DNA from: Tissierella pigra
Lineage (GTDB): Bacteria; Bacillota; Clostridia; Tissierellales; Tissierellaceae
NCBI RefSeq assembly: GCF_009695605.1
Contig: NZ_VUNQ01000004.1
Span: 1-64,000 of the forward strand
DNA length: 64,000 bases
Direction of reading: 5' to 3'
In this document: positions 30,352 through 39,338 of the stretch, one piece after another
Numbering within the stretch: the first letter of the stretch is position 1
How the letters are laid out: every line of letters begins with the position of its first letter
Program-made: the position numbers and the translations under genes
Notes under the pieces: generated by a model
What the model was told of the DNA's origin: nothing
Databases searched by the model: none
Seen by the model: the letters and a program-made list of their open reading frames with translations, nothing else

Positions 30352-31524
30352 ATGTATGATTTTGATAAGATTATAAACAGATATGGAACTAATTCCATGA
30401 AATGGGATGGCTTAAAGGAAACATTTGAACAAGATAATCTACTTCCCTTATGGGTGGCAGATATGGATTTTGAAGTTTCCCCTGCTATTTCAAAGGAGCT
30501 AGAGAAAAGAGTTAAACATCCTATATACGGATATATGCATTGGTCTGATGAGTATTATAAATCTGTAATAAGATGGATGAAAAGAAGACATGGATGGGAA
30601 ATTCATAAGGATTGGATTTTATTTACTCCAGGAGTCGTTCCCGCTGTTAGTTATGCCATTAAAGCACTAACTGATATTGGAGATAGTGTTATAATTCAAA
30701 CTCCTGTATATCATCCTTTTAAAACAACCATAGAGAGTAATGGTAGAAATGTAGTCACTAATCCTCTAATATATAAAGACGGTACATATTATATGGATTT
30801 GGAAGACTTAGAAAGAAAGTTAGATTCAAAGACTAAAGTTCTAATACTATGCAGTCCTCATAATCCTATAGGAAGAGTATGGACTAAAAAAGAATTAAAT
30901 GAATTGGGAGAAATATGTTTAAAGAATAATATTATAATAATTTCTGACGAGATTCATTTTGATTTAATATATAAGGGAAATACTCATACTGTAATGGCAG
31001 ATATTTCTCCAGAAATTAGAGATAATTGCATAGTTTGTACATCACCTAGCAAGACTTTTAATATAGCCGGATTACAGGTTTCCAATATAATAATACCAAA
31101 TGAGAAATTAAGAGAAAAATATAGTATGGAATTAGAAAAGGATCATATTGGAAGAGCAAATGTATTTGGACAGGAAGCTTTAATTGCGGCCTATAATGAA
31201 TCAGAGGATTGGCTAGATTCTTTAATGGAGTACCTAGAGGAGAATAAAAACTTCTTCATAGATTTCATAGAGACAAGAATTCCTCAACTTAAAACAATAA
31301 GACCAGAAGGCACTTATTTACTTTGGATTGATTGTTCTGGACTTAATATGAGTTCTGATGAGCTAAATGAATTCTTCTTAAATAAATGTAAATTAGCCTT
31401 AAATAGTGGAGAGATGTTTGGAGAGGAAGGAAAACTATTCCAAAGAATTAATATAGCCTGTCCTAGAGCAGTATTACAAGAGGCATTGATAAGAATTGAG
31501 AAAGCTGTGAAAGAGAATATATAG
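30352..31524 (+). CDS. PatB/MalY-type C-S lyase (cystathionine beta-lyase-like aminotransferase fold)
   Basis: A 390-residue PLP enzyme of the MalY/PatB group. The family opening NSMKWDGLKETF and LPLWVADMDFEVSP is present, as are the CSPHNPIGRVW motif and the PLP lysine in SPSKTFNIAGL. Members cleave cystathionine, cystine or cysteine conjugates to a thiol, pyruvate and ammonia. It is followed within 40 bp by a cystine-type ABC transporter on the same strand. The operon therefore likely imports and splits a sulfur amino acid, although the exact substrate is unproven. Confidence 0.88.
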   Translation: MYDFDKIINRYGTNSMKWDGLKETFEQDNLLPLWVADMDFEVSPAISKELEKRVKHPIYGYMHWSDEYYKSVIRWMKRRHGWEIHKDWILFTPGVVPAVSYAIKALTDIGDSVIIQTPVYHPFKTTIESNGRNVVTNPLIYKDGTYYMDLEDLERKLDSKTKVLILCSPHNPIGRVWTKKELNELGEICLKNNIIIISDEIHFDLIYKGNTHTVMADISPEIRDNCIVCTSPSKTFNIAGLQVSNIIIPNEKLREKYSMELEKDHIGRANVFGQEALIAAYNESEDWLDSLMEYLEENKNFFIDFIETRIPQLKTIRPEGTYLLWIDCSGLNMSSDELNEFFLNKCKLALNSGEMFGEEGKLFQRINIACPRAVLQEALIRIEKAVKENI

Positions 31525-31560
31525 ACAATTGTTTGATTAGATTAAAAAGGAGGAGACAGA

Positions 31561-32370
31561 ATGAAATTTAAAAAGACTTTAATATCTCTATTGATATTTA
31601 TATTAGGAATTGGAGCTGTGGCTTGTGGAAATAAGCAAGATCCAGCAGATACATCAGGACAAGCAGAAGGAAAAGTAAAATTAGTAGTAGGAACATCAGC
31701 ATCTTATAGACCTTGGGCTTTTCAAGAAAATGATGAAGTTAAAGGATTTGAAATGGATGTATGGAAAGAGATTGCAAAAAGAAATGACTATGAATTAGAA
31801 TTTAAACTTGGACAATTCAGTGGATTAGTAGGAATGCTTGATGCAGGAGAAATAGATACTGTTGCACATCAAATGTCAATTACAAAGGAAAGAGAAGAAA
31901 AATATAATTTCTCTGAACCATATGCTTATAGTTATTATGATTTATTTGTAGCAGAAGATAGTGATTATAAAACTAAAGAGGATTTAAGAGGTCAAAAGGT
32001 TGGTTGTTGGTTAGGTGGAAATGGAGAAGCTACTTTAAGACAAATAAATGAAGAATATGATTTAGGATTTGATATTGTAACTTTTGATGGGACATCCATA
32101 GAAGGTGAATTAGCCATAGGAAGATTGGCAGCTTTATGGCAGGGAGAGATCAAAACAAAAACAACTATTGAAGAAAATAACTTAGATATTAGACAATTAA
32201 ATGAAAAATTAGTTTATGAAATCAATGCATATCCATTTAGAAAAGATGAAGCGGGAGAAAAATTCTCTAAAGAAGTTACAGAGGCATTAAAGGCTATGAG
32301 AGAAGACGGGGCTTTAGAAGAATTATCTATAAAATGGTTTAATATTGACACTACGAAATCAGGAGAATAG
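31561..32370 (+). CDS. ABC transporter substrate-binding lipoprotein, cystine/polar amino acid type
   Basis: A 269-residue SBP-3 family lipoprotein (lipobox GAVACG, Cys22). The ligand-site region reads GTSASYRPWAFQENDEVKGFEMDVWKEI, typical of amino acid binders with an aromatic clamp (given here as a description of residues 44-71). The later ERE-EKYNFSEPYAYSYY and GCWLGGNGE strands match family members. The position after patB suggests cystine or a related thio-amino acid. The ribosome-binding site is AAGGAGGAGA. Confidence 0.88.
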   Translation: MKFKKTLISLLIFILGIGAVACGNKQDPADTSGQAEGKVKLVVGTSASYRPWAFQENDEVKGFEMDVWKEIAKRNDYELEFKLGQFSGLVGMLDAGEIDTVAHQMSITKEREEKYNFSEPYAYSYYDLFVAEDSDYKTKEDLRGQKVGCWLGGNGEATLRQINEEYDLGFDIVTFDGTSIEGELAIGRLAALWQGEIKTKTTIEENNLDIRQLNEKLVYEINAYPFRKDEAGEKFSKEVTEALKAMREDGALEELSIKWFNIDTTKSGE

Positions 32371-32379
32371 GTGATTTAG

Positions 32380-33060
32380 GTGAACTTTGATTTTGAATTT
32401 ATGTTTAGAATAGTACCTATTATGCTTAGATATAGCACTGTAACTTTAAAATTATCTTTTTTAGCTATATTATTAGGACTTACTATTTCCTTATTTATTG
32501 CAATAGTTATAACTGCTAAAGTACCGATATTGAGTAAAATTTTTAAAGTATACATTTCTTTTTTTAGAGGAACACCTTTAATGGCACAATTGTTTTGTTT
32601 TTATTTCGGTATATTACCATTATTATCTAAATTTGTTTTGAAGGTTTCATCTTTTCAAGCGGCATTGGTAATTTTAAGTTTGGCAAGTTCTGCATATATG
32701 GCTGAATCCTTACGAGCAGCTATTTCATCCATACATAGAGGCCAGATGGAAGCTGCTCAATCCATAGGAATGACATATATGCAAGCGATGATTCGAATTA
32801 TATTGCCACAAGCTATTAAAGTAGCAATCCCAACACTTTTTAGTAGCTTCATAAATATAGTGAAGGATACTTCTCTTGTTTTTGCAATAGGAGTTAAAGA
32901 GATGATGGCAACAGCTCAATTAGAAGGGGCTTCAGGATACCGTTATTTAGAAGCATATGTATGTGTACTATTTGTTTATTGGGGAATAACATCAATAATG
33001 GGACTTGCACAAAAACGAATAGAAATAAGACTTGGAAAGTCAGTAGGTGAGACATTGTGA
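32380..33060 (+). CDS. ABC transporter permease, amino acid type
   Basis: A 226-residue HisM-like permease starting at GTG, with about five membrane segments. The EAA-type coupling motif is ESLRAAISSIHRGQMEAAQS followed by IGMTYMQAM. The N-terminal FFRGTPLMAQLF stretch is diagnostic of polar amino acid permeases. It overlaps the ATPase gene by four bases. Confidence 0.9.
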   Translation: MNFDFEFMFRIVPIMLRYSTVTLKLSFLAILLGLTISLFIAIVITAKVPILSKIFKVYISFFRGTPLMAQLFCFYFGILPLLSKFVLKVSSFQAALVILSLASSAYMAESLRAAISSIHRGQMEAAQSIGMTYMQAMIRIILPQAIKVAIPTLFSSFINIVKDTSLVFAIGVKEMMATAQLEGASGYRYLEAYVCVLFVYWGITSIMGLAQKRIEIRLGKSVGETL

Positions 33061-33797
33061 TAAGGCTAAAAAACATTCAGAAAAGATTTGGAGACTTAGA
33101 TGTAATAAAAGGTATAGACTTAGATATTAATAATGGTGAAGTTATATCTATTATAGGTCCTTCGGGCACTGGAAAATCAACATTATTACGTTGTATGAAT
33201 TGTTTGGAAATAGCCGATCAAGGTGAAATACAAATAGAAGATTATTCAGTTAATATAAGTAAAATAACAAACAAAGATAAGCAATGGATAAGGCGTAATA
33301 CAGCAATGGTATTTCAAGGATTTAATTTATTTAATAACAAAACTGTGCTTCAGAATATTACTGAAGGCTTAATAGTAGTAAAAAAAATGAAAAAATCTGA
33401 AGCTGAAGATAGGGCTTTAAAAATACTGAAAGATGTGGACATATTAGAAAAGAAAGATAATTATCCATCTAGTTTATCTGGAGGACAGCAGCAACGTGTT
33501 GCCATTGGCAGAGCATTAGCTCTTGAACCTAAGATTCTTCTATTTGATGAACCTACGTCTGCCTTAGATCCAGAATTAGTAAGTGAAGTCTTAGTATTAA
33601 TGAAGGCATTGGCCAAGGAAAAAAGGACTATGCTGATTGTTACCCACGAAATTAATTTTGCTAGAAATGTATCTGATAGGGTGTGCTTCATGGATCAGGG
33701 GATAATATTAGAAGAAGGCGCTGCAAAGGAGATAATTGATAATCCTAAAAATGAGAGAACCAAACAATTCTTAAATGCAATTAGGTATAGGGAATAG
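33057..33797 (+). CDS. ABC transporter ATPase, amino acid type
   Basis: A 246-residue GlnQ/TcyN-like ATPase starting at a GTG that overlaps the permease stop. It has Walker A GPSGTGKST, signature LSGGQQQR, Walker [15 protein letters not shown] and the switch His in VTHE. It is the last gene of the patB-cystine operon. Confidence 0.93.
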   Translation: MIRLKNIQKRFGDLDVIKGIDLDINNGEVISIIGPSGTGKSTLLRCMNCLEIADQGEIQIEDYSVNISKITNKDKQWIRRNTAMVFQGFNLFNNKTVLQNITEGLIVVKKMKKSEAEDRALKILKDVDILEKKDNYPSSLSGGQQQRVAIGRALALEPKILLFDEPTSALDPELVSEVLVLMKALAKEKRTMLIVTHEINFARNVSDRVCFMDQGIILEEGAAKEIIDNPKNERTKQFLNAIRYRE

Positions 33798-33896
33798 CTA
33801 CTGTACATTATAAAAATACATATTTTTTATAAGTAAAGGAACACTATTATATAATACTCATATATTTTAAACATTAGATGAGGTGGTGATTTTTAT

Positions 33897-34277
33897 ATGG
33901 AGATTAAAGAAGGTGTAATGGTTCCTTTGGGATATGGAAAATTTGCTCGTTCTGATAAAATTATTAGTCTTGAGCCTATTGAGGATGATCGTGGACCAGG
34001 GAGGAGAACGGTTGTATATATTGAGGAGGTTAAGTCTCCAATAATAGCATCTAAAACAGAGAACTCTATATTAGCGAGAATGGTGGAAATACCAAGAAAT
34101 GAGTTAGAGGCTTCTGCTGCTTTAGAGCTCTTATATGACATAGGAGACGATATTGGGCAAATTGGACCTATGCTTAGAAAGAGTATAAAAAAAGAAGCAA
34201 ATTTTGATCTTGATAGGATTGAAAAACGTATAAATGAAATCATTCAACATGAAATTGAATTTGATGAAACACATTAA
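33897..34277 (+). CDS. RemA-like (DUF370) protein with C-terminal extension
   Basis: A 126-residue protein. Residues 8-50 (PLGYGKFARSDKIISLEPI, RRTVVYIEE, SPIIASKTENSILARM) resemble RemA/YlzA, a small DNA-binding regulator of matrix genes, osmoprotection and sporulation in Bacillus. The helical C-terminal 60 residues (DIGDDIGQIGPMLRKSIKK onward) are not part of RemA. Function here is unknown. It is a single gene with GAGGTGGTGA before the start and a strong terminator after it. Confidence 0.65.
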   Translation: MEIKEGVMVPLGYGKFARSDKIISLEPIEDDRGPGRRTVVYIEEVKSPIIASKTENSILARMVEIPRNELEASAALELLYDIGDDIGQIGPMLRKSIKKEANFDLDRIEKRINEIIQHEIEFDETH

Positions 34278-34299
34278 TATATATTTAACTTCAGAACTT

Positions 34300-34346
34300 A
34301 ATAATATAGGTACTAGGTTGCCAACCTAGTACCTATATTATTTTTT
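34300..34346 (+). terminator. Intrinsic terminator after the RemA-like gene
   Basis: A very long stem formed by AATAATATAGGTACTAGGTT and its complement is followed by six T residues. Confidence 0.93.
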
Positions 34347-34526
34347 AAACTTTCATTTTCATAGACCAATAGATTTAGGAATAATCATACATGAACTCAC
34401 TGGCATTAGCTGTGTTAGAACATTCCCCACAGTTTCACAACTCAAATCTATTTACTAGTATTCTTCATAGCCAAATATTTATTTAAAACATATTGTATGA
34501 ATTATAACTATATTTGGCAAGGTATA

Positions 34527-36464
34527 TTATATACTTCTTGCTACTTCAGCTGCTTCTGCCACTGCATTAAGTGCTCTACGTGCTCTTACAGCATCACCGA
34601 TTATATGATGAGGAATATTATTTTTTTCACAGTATTCCACAATATCATTGGAAGCACGAGATCTTGCTCCTATGGCAATTACAACTGAATCAGATGGAAT
34701 TTCCTGTAGTTCTCCGGATTTTTCTATCACTACAGCATCCTCTTTGATTTCAACACATTTTGCATCCGTTAAAGTCTTTATATCATGGGCATATATACTT
34801 TCCATTACGCATATTTTTCGTAATTGTCCAAGGTCTTTTGCTACTTGATCTAACATTTCTACCACTGTAATGCTATCTGTTGATTCTGCAAGATACTCTG
34901 CTACTTCTAATCCTACAAGACCACCACCGATAACTACAACATTTCCTTTAGCAGTTGAATTTCCGCTAAGTATATCATGGGAATTTGTTACATGACTTAA
35001 GTTACTGCCAGGAATATTTGGTTTAATTGGCTCTGAACCTATGGCTATTATAACTTCATCAGGGTTTATTTCATCAATAATTTCTGGAGTAACAGAGGTA
35101 GATAGTCTTATTTCTATACCCTCTCTTTTTGCCATTTCACCCATAGCAATAGCCGCATCCTTCAATTCTTCTTTTCTTGGAGCTTCTCCAGCTAGTGCAA
35201 ATTGACCTCCAAGAGATTTACTAGCTTCACATACTATAGGGTTATGACCTCTTCGTTTTAGAGTGATTGCAGCTTCAAGTCCTGCAACGCCACCACCTGA
35301 TATTAGTACTTTTTTAGAAGTTTCAGTTTTTACAAGCTTATATTCAGCTTCTTTACCTAAAGCTGGGTTTCTTAGACAAGTAATAAATGGTGCTTCTGGA
35401 TTTATAAAGCTGTCATAGCAACCTTGGTTACAGCCTACACATTTTACTATATTATCCACATCACCATCTTTGGCTTTGTTACAGAATTCTGGGTCAGCTA
35501 ATTGTCCACGACCTATAACTACCATATCTGCCTTGCCACTTTCTATTATTTCATTTGCTTGTTCAGGATCATTTATACGTCCTACTGCTATTGTAATCAT
35601 TCCTGTTTCTTTCTTGATTCTCTCAGCATTAGATACATTGAATCCTCTTGGTAGGTCAACAGGAGGTACTTCATATTTTATAGCTGCAGATGAGAAATTT
35701 CCTCTAGATACATTAAGTACATCTACACCTGCTTTTTTAGCTAAATTACAGAATTCAATGGTCTCTTCAATAGTTATACCATCTTCTAAATTATCATCAT
35801 GAGCTACAATACGCATAAACAAAGGCATATCTTCAGGTATATTGCTACGAATTGCTTCTATACATTCAATTAAAAATCTTACTCTATTTTCAAAGGAGCC
35901 ACCATATTGGTCAGTTCTTTTGTTAAAAGCTGGACTTAAAAATGCGTGTGGTGAGTAATTGTGTCCAGCATGAAATTCTACACAGTCAAATCCAGCCTCC
36001 ACTGCACGTTTAGCAGCATCTCCAAAGGATTTTACTATTTCTTTAATAGTTTCTATACTTGCAGCAGGAATTATTTCGCTTGTTCCATACATAGGAGTAT
36101 CACTAGGTACTACTATGTCATGGTTCTGGTAACTTGCTGTAGCCATTCCTCCCTGCCAAAGCTGTATCCCAGATTTTCCACCTGCATCATGTATTGCATC
36201 ACTAAGTTCTTTTAATTTAGGAATATATTTATCGTCTCCAATTGAGAGAAAATGAGCTGGAGTTGATGGATCATGTACACCACAAACTTCGGTAAAGTTT
36301 AATCCACATCCACCTAAAACTCTTTCTACATGGTAATCTATGATTTGGTCTGTAACATATTTATCTGCTGTTGGCATTTTGGTTCCCATAGCTGGAAAAA
36401 CTATTCTGTTTTTCAGTTCCATACCTCTAATTTTTATAGGACTAAAAAGACTATTAAAGGCCAT
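34527..36464 (-). CDS. Old yellow enzyme-family NADH:flavin oxidoreductase (2,4-dienoyl-CoA reductase type)
   Basis: A 645-residue multidomain reductase. The N-terminal FMN barrel opens FSPIKIRGMELKNRIVFPAM and has EFHAGHNYSPHAFLSP. A 4Fe-4S cluster site follows (CVGCNQGC, then a fourth Cys about 12 residues on). FAD and NAD(P)H domains complete it (LISGGGVAGLEAA and VVIGGGLVGLEVAEYL). The arrangement is that of FadH, trimethylamine dehydrogenase and bile-acid BaiCD/BaiH-like enzymes that reduce activated alkenes. The substrate is not evident. A TetR gene lies directly upstream on the same strand, and the promoter between them carries a palindrome. Confidence 0.9.
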   Translation of the reverse strand: MAFNSLFSPIKIRGMELKNRIVFPAMGTKMPTADKYVTDQIIDYHVERVLGGCGLNFTEVCGVHDPSTPAHFLSIGDDKYIPKLKELSDAIHDAGGKSGIQLWQGGMATASYQNHDIVVPSDTPMYGTSEIIPAASIETIKEIVKSFGDAAKRAVEAGFDCVEFHAGHNYSPHAFLSPAFNKRTDQYGGSFENRVRFLIECIEAIRSNIPEDMPLFMRIVAHDDNLEDGITIEETIEFCNLAKKAGVDVLNVSRGNFSSAAIKYEVPPVDLPRGFNVSNAERIKKETGMITIAVGRINDPEQANEIIESGKADMVVIGRGQLADPEFCNKAKDGDVDNIVKCVGCNQGCYDSFINPEAPFITCLRNPALGKEAEYKLVKTETSKKVLISGGGVAGLEAAITLKRRGHNPIVCEASKSLGGQFALAGEAPRKEELKDAAIAMGEMAKREGIEIRLSTSVTPEIIDEINPDEVIIAIGSEPIKPNIPGSNLSHVTNSHDILSGNSTAKGNVVVIGGGLVGLEVAEYLAESTDSITVVEMLDQVAKDLGQLRKICVMESIYAHDIKTLTDAKCVEIKEDAVVIEKSGELQEIPSDSVVIAIGARSRASNDIVEYCEKNNIPHHIIGDAVRARRALNAVAEAAEVARSI

Positions 36465-36507
36465 AAAGAATCCTCCTTTTAATATTAGTTAAAATTTTAT
36501 TTTAATT

Positions 36508-36546
36508 ATCTAATTAGATTATATGTTATTTAACAAACCAAATCAA
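36508..36546 (-). promoter_or_regulatory. Promoter and candidate operator of the old yellow enzyme gene
   Basis: On the minus strand TTGATT and TATAAT are 17 bases apart. A 12-base perfect palindrome ATCTAATTAGAT overlaps the -10 end and the expected start. It is a plausible site for the adjacent TetR protein. Confidence 0.55.
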
Positions 36547-36566
36547 TATGTTTCAAACAAAATGTT

Positions 36567-37154
36567 TTAATTGTCTTTATTTAACATATCTACCACATAA
36601 GTAATATATTTTAGTCTTTCCTCTTTGTTACCCATAGTCTTTTCATTAAAGTTTGCTATGTCAAGATTAAGAGGTGGATATAATATTGAAGATAGAAAAA
36701 TCATTTTATTATACTGAAAATCCTTAAGGTTCTTATTAAAAAAATTTGATAAAGCTTTGTCTAGTTTTATATTCATACGATCAGTTACTTCTACTATTTT
36801 AGCATCTATTTCACTACAGGACTTTCTACTTCTGGCTTCCTTTAAAATAGTAAGAACTCCAGGATATTTTAATGTGTATTCTATTATTTCATTTGCACAG
36901 AGAATAATTTTTTCCTTATTATCATATTCATCATTATCTAATATGGAATAGGCGGCTATGGTATTATCTATATAAAATTCTTTTACTAGAAGTAACATTT
37001 CCTCCTTAGTGCGGAAATAATAGTTTATGGCACTTACATTTACACCTGCTTCCTTAGCTATGGTTCTTATGGGGACATTGAAAGTACCAATTTTTCCAAT
37101 AAGGTATAGGGTTTTATCTAAAATTTTTTCTTCAATACTTGTTAAATCTCTCAT
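36567..37154 (-). CDS. TetR-family transcriptional regulator
   Basis: A 195-residue regulator. The N-terminal DNA-binding domain (VPIRTIAKEAGVNVSAINYY followed by FRTKEEM) is canonical TetR, and the remaining helices form the ligand pocket. It precedes the flavin oxidoreductase gene on the same strand by about 100 bp and likely controls it and itself. The ribosome-binding site is AGGAGGATAAA. Confidence 0.9.
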   Translation of the reverse strand: MRDLTSIEEKILDKTLYLIGKIGTFNVPIRTIAKEAGVNVSAINYYFRTKEEMLLLVKEFYIDNTIAAYSILDNDEYDNKEKIILCANEIIEYTLKYPGVLTILKEARSRKSCSEIDAKIVEVTDRMNIKLDKALSNFFNKNLKDFQYNKMIFLSSILYPPLNLDIANFNEKTMGNKEERLKYITYVVDMLNKDN

Positions 37155-37250
37155 TTTATCCTCCTACATTTAGGTTTTAAATTCTTATTTATTAATATAA
37201 CAGTTATTGCTATTATATCAAAAGATAAAAATAGTAAATACATTGAATAT

Positions 37251-37280
37251 AATAATCCACCTAATATTAGGTGGATTATT
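37251..37280 (-). terminator. Intrinsic terminator after the glycine-betaine ABC operon
   Basis: AATAATCCACCTAAT and its exact complement form a 15-base-pair palindrome. On the minus strand it follows the ATPase stop, with AT-rich sequence but no long T run. Confidence 0.7.
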
Positions 37281-37292
37281 ATATATATGAAT

Positions 37293-38462
37293 TTATATTA
37301 TAGATGATAGTACATGAACCTTTGATACAATGCCTTTGAGATTGCCATTATCCACTACAGCTATGGGGAATCTAGTTTCTGTTGCCATTTCCATTATATC
37401 ACTTAATAAGGCATCAGGAGATGTGGTTTCTATATCTTTTATTAACACATCTGATATACTTAAATTTTCCCTATGGGCGTTAATAGTATCATCAATAGTA
37501 ATGACACCTTCCAGTTTCATTTTTTCTGATACTACATAAGCACTGGATACTCCGTTTTTCCTCATAATGTTTATAGCATAATTAGGGTTATCCTTTAGCC
37601 TAACTATACTATTTGGAGTAATCATCACATTTCTAACACTTATGACTTGAGTTTTATCTGCACTGTCAATAAATTGCTTAACATAATCATTGGCAGGGTA
37701 TTCGCTCATATTTTCTGGAGTATCTACTTGAATTAATTCACCATCTCGCATTATGGCTACTCTATCTCCTAGTTTAAAGGCCTCATCTATATCATGGGTA
37801 ATGAATATTACGGTTTTTTCTAACTTTCTCTGAATAGTTAATAATTCAAACTGCATATCCTTTCTAACTAAAGGATCTAAGGCCGAAAAAGGTTCATCCA
37901 TTAGTAGGATTTCAGGATCATTAGCAAGAGCTCTTGCTATTCCAACTCTTTGTTTCATACCTCCTGAAAGGCTAGATATAGGTTCGTTTTCTAGTCCATT
38001 AAGTCCTACCATATTGAGCATTTCTACGGCTTTTTTCTGTCTTTCTTCTTTAGGTATTCCCTTTATTTCAAGGCCATATTCTACGTTGCCAATTACATTT
38101 CTATGGGACATTAGTCCAAAATTTTGAAATACCATAGAAATTTTATTTCTTCTATATTCTTCCAATGATCTCTTATCTAATTTATTTATATCTTCATTTC
38201 CATATAATATGGTACCAGATGTTGGCTTATTTAATCTATTAAAACATCGTACTAATGTAGATTTTCCAGAACCAGACAATCCTATGATTACAAATATTTC
38301 CCCTTTTTTTATATTCATAGACACATTCCATAGGGCTATGGTAACGTTGGTTTTTTTATAAATAGTATCTTTATCTAGTCCAGATTTTTTTAACTTTATT
38401 GCTGTATTTTTATCTAAACCATATAGCTTAGATAGATTTTTTACACTTAAAATATTACTAAT
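37293..38462 (-). CDS. Glycine betaine/proline-type ABC transporter ATPase with AUU start
   Basis: About 389 residues. Walker A GLSGSGKST, signature LSGGMKQR, Walker B ILLMDEPFSALDPL and two C-terminal CBS domains mark it as ProV/OpuAA-like. No ATG, GTG or TTG exists in frame between an upstream stop codon and the middle of the first conserved strand. Starting at GTG 38324 would remove about 46 residues of the family N-terminus. The missing part is encoded (SVKNLSKLYGLDKN, IYKKTNVTIALWNVSMNIKK) and begins at ATT at 38462. That codon lies seven bases after GGGGAGGTG and overlaps the permease stop as ATTAG. An AUU start is the simplest reading. CBS domains normally sense ionic strength or nucleotides. 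Confidence 0.85.
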   Translation of the reverse strand: MSNILSVKNLSKLYGLDKNTAIKLKKSGLDKDTIYKKTNVTIALWNVSMNIKKGEIFVIIGLSGSGKSTLVRCFNRLNKPTSGTILYGNEDINKLDKRSLEEYRRNKISMVFQNFGLMSHRNVIGNVEYGLEIKGIPKEERQKKAVEMLNMVGLNGLENEPISSLSGGMKQRVGIARALANDPEILLMDEPFSALDPLVRKDMQFELLTIQRKLEKTVIFITHDIDEAFKLGDRVAIMRDGELIQVDTPENMSEYPANDYVKQFIDSADKTQVISVRNVMITPNSIVRLKDNPNYAINIMRKNGVSSAYVVSEKMKLEGVITIDDTINAHRENLSISDVLIKDIETTSPDALLSDIMEMATETRFPIAVVDNGNLKGIVSKVHVLSSII

Positions 38463-39327
38463 GGGAATTCACCTCCCCATTTTTAACTAGTCCTTGAGTT
38501 ATTCTGTCTAAAATTACAGCTATGATTACAACAGCCGTTCCAGATACTAAACCTCTACCAATTTCCACACGGTTAACACTAATCAGTACTTCCATACCAA
38601 GTCCTGTGGCTCCAATCATAGACGTAGTAACTACCATAGCCATAGCCATCATTAGAGTTTGATTTACACCTGTCATTATGGTAGGCAGGGCTTGAGGAAT
38701 TTGCACCTTTACTAGTGATTGGAATTTAGTTGATCCAAAAGCAATAGATGCCTCGACTATTTCCTCATCAATTTGTCTAATTCCATGATTAGTAAGTCTA
38801 ATAATTGGAACTATGGCATAGATAGTTGTAGCTATTACAGCAGGAGGTTTACCTAATCCAAAGAATAAAAGAGCTGGAATAAGATAAACAAACACTGGCA
38901 TTGTTTGCATGGTATCTAAAATAGGTCTAACTATTTTATCAGCTTTATCACTGGTAGATATTAGAATTCCCAAGGGGAATCCTAATACTAATGACATAGC
39001 AACTGAAGCTAGGACTATTGCTAAGGTTTCATTCATAAGATCCCATAGTCCTAAAGTTCCTATGAAAAACAATAAGGCTCCATATAATATTCCTTTACTT
39101 ATTTTTTTACTTATTCTCCAAGTAATATAAACTACAGCTAAAATTGTAATAATCCAAGGAATAAAGCTTAATATAGAATGTATGATGTTGACAAAACTAA
39201 TTAGAAAGTTTCTAATACTTCCAAAGAATATATCATACTTCACACTAAAATCTCTTACATATTTATCAATGGCACCAGTATTAACTGGAATCTTAAAGGG
39301 GAAATTAAACAACCAATCTGAATTCAT
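38458..39327 (-). CDS. Glycine betaine/proline-type ABC transporter permease
   Basis: A 289-residue ProW-like permease with about six membrane segments. It has the TMQTMPVFVYLIPALLFFGL segment and the coupling motif (IVEASIAFGSTKFQSLVKVQ followed by IPQALPTI). It lies between the binding protein and the ATPase, and its stop overlaps the ATPase start. Its last codons contain the ATPase ribosome-binding site. Confidence 0.92.
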   Translation of the reverse strand: MNSDWLFNFPFKIPVNTGAIDKYVRDFSVKYDIFFGSIRNFLISFVNIIHSILSFIPWIITILAVVYITWRISKKISKGILYGALLFFIGTLGLWDLMNETLAIVLASVAMSLVLGFPLGILISTSDKADKIVRPILDTMQTMPVFVYLIPALLFFGLGKPPAVIATTIYAIVPIIRLTNHGIRQIDEEIVEASIAFGSTKFQSLVKVQIPQALPTIMTGVNQTLMMAMAMVVTTSMIGATGLGMEVLISVNRVEIGRGLVSGTAVVIIAVILDRITQGLVKNGEVNSH

Positions 39328-39338
39328 ATAATCTCCTC

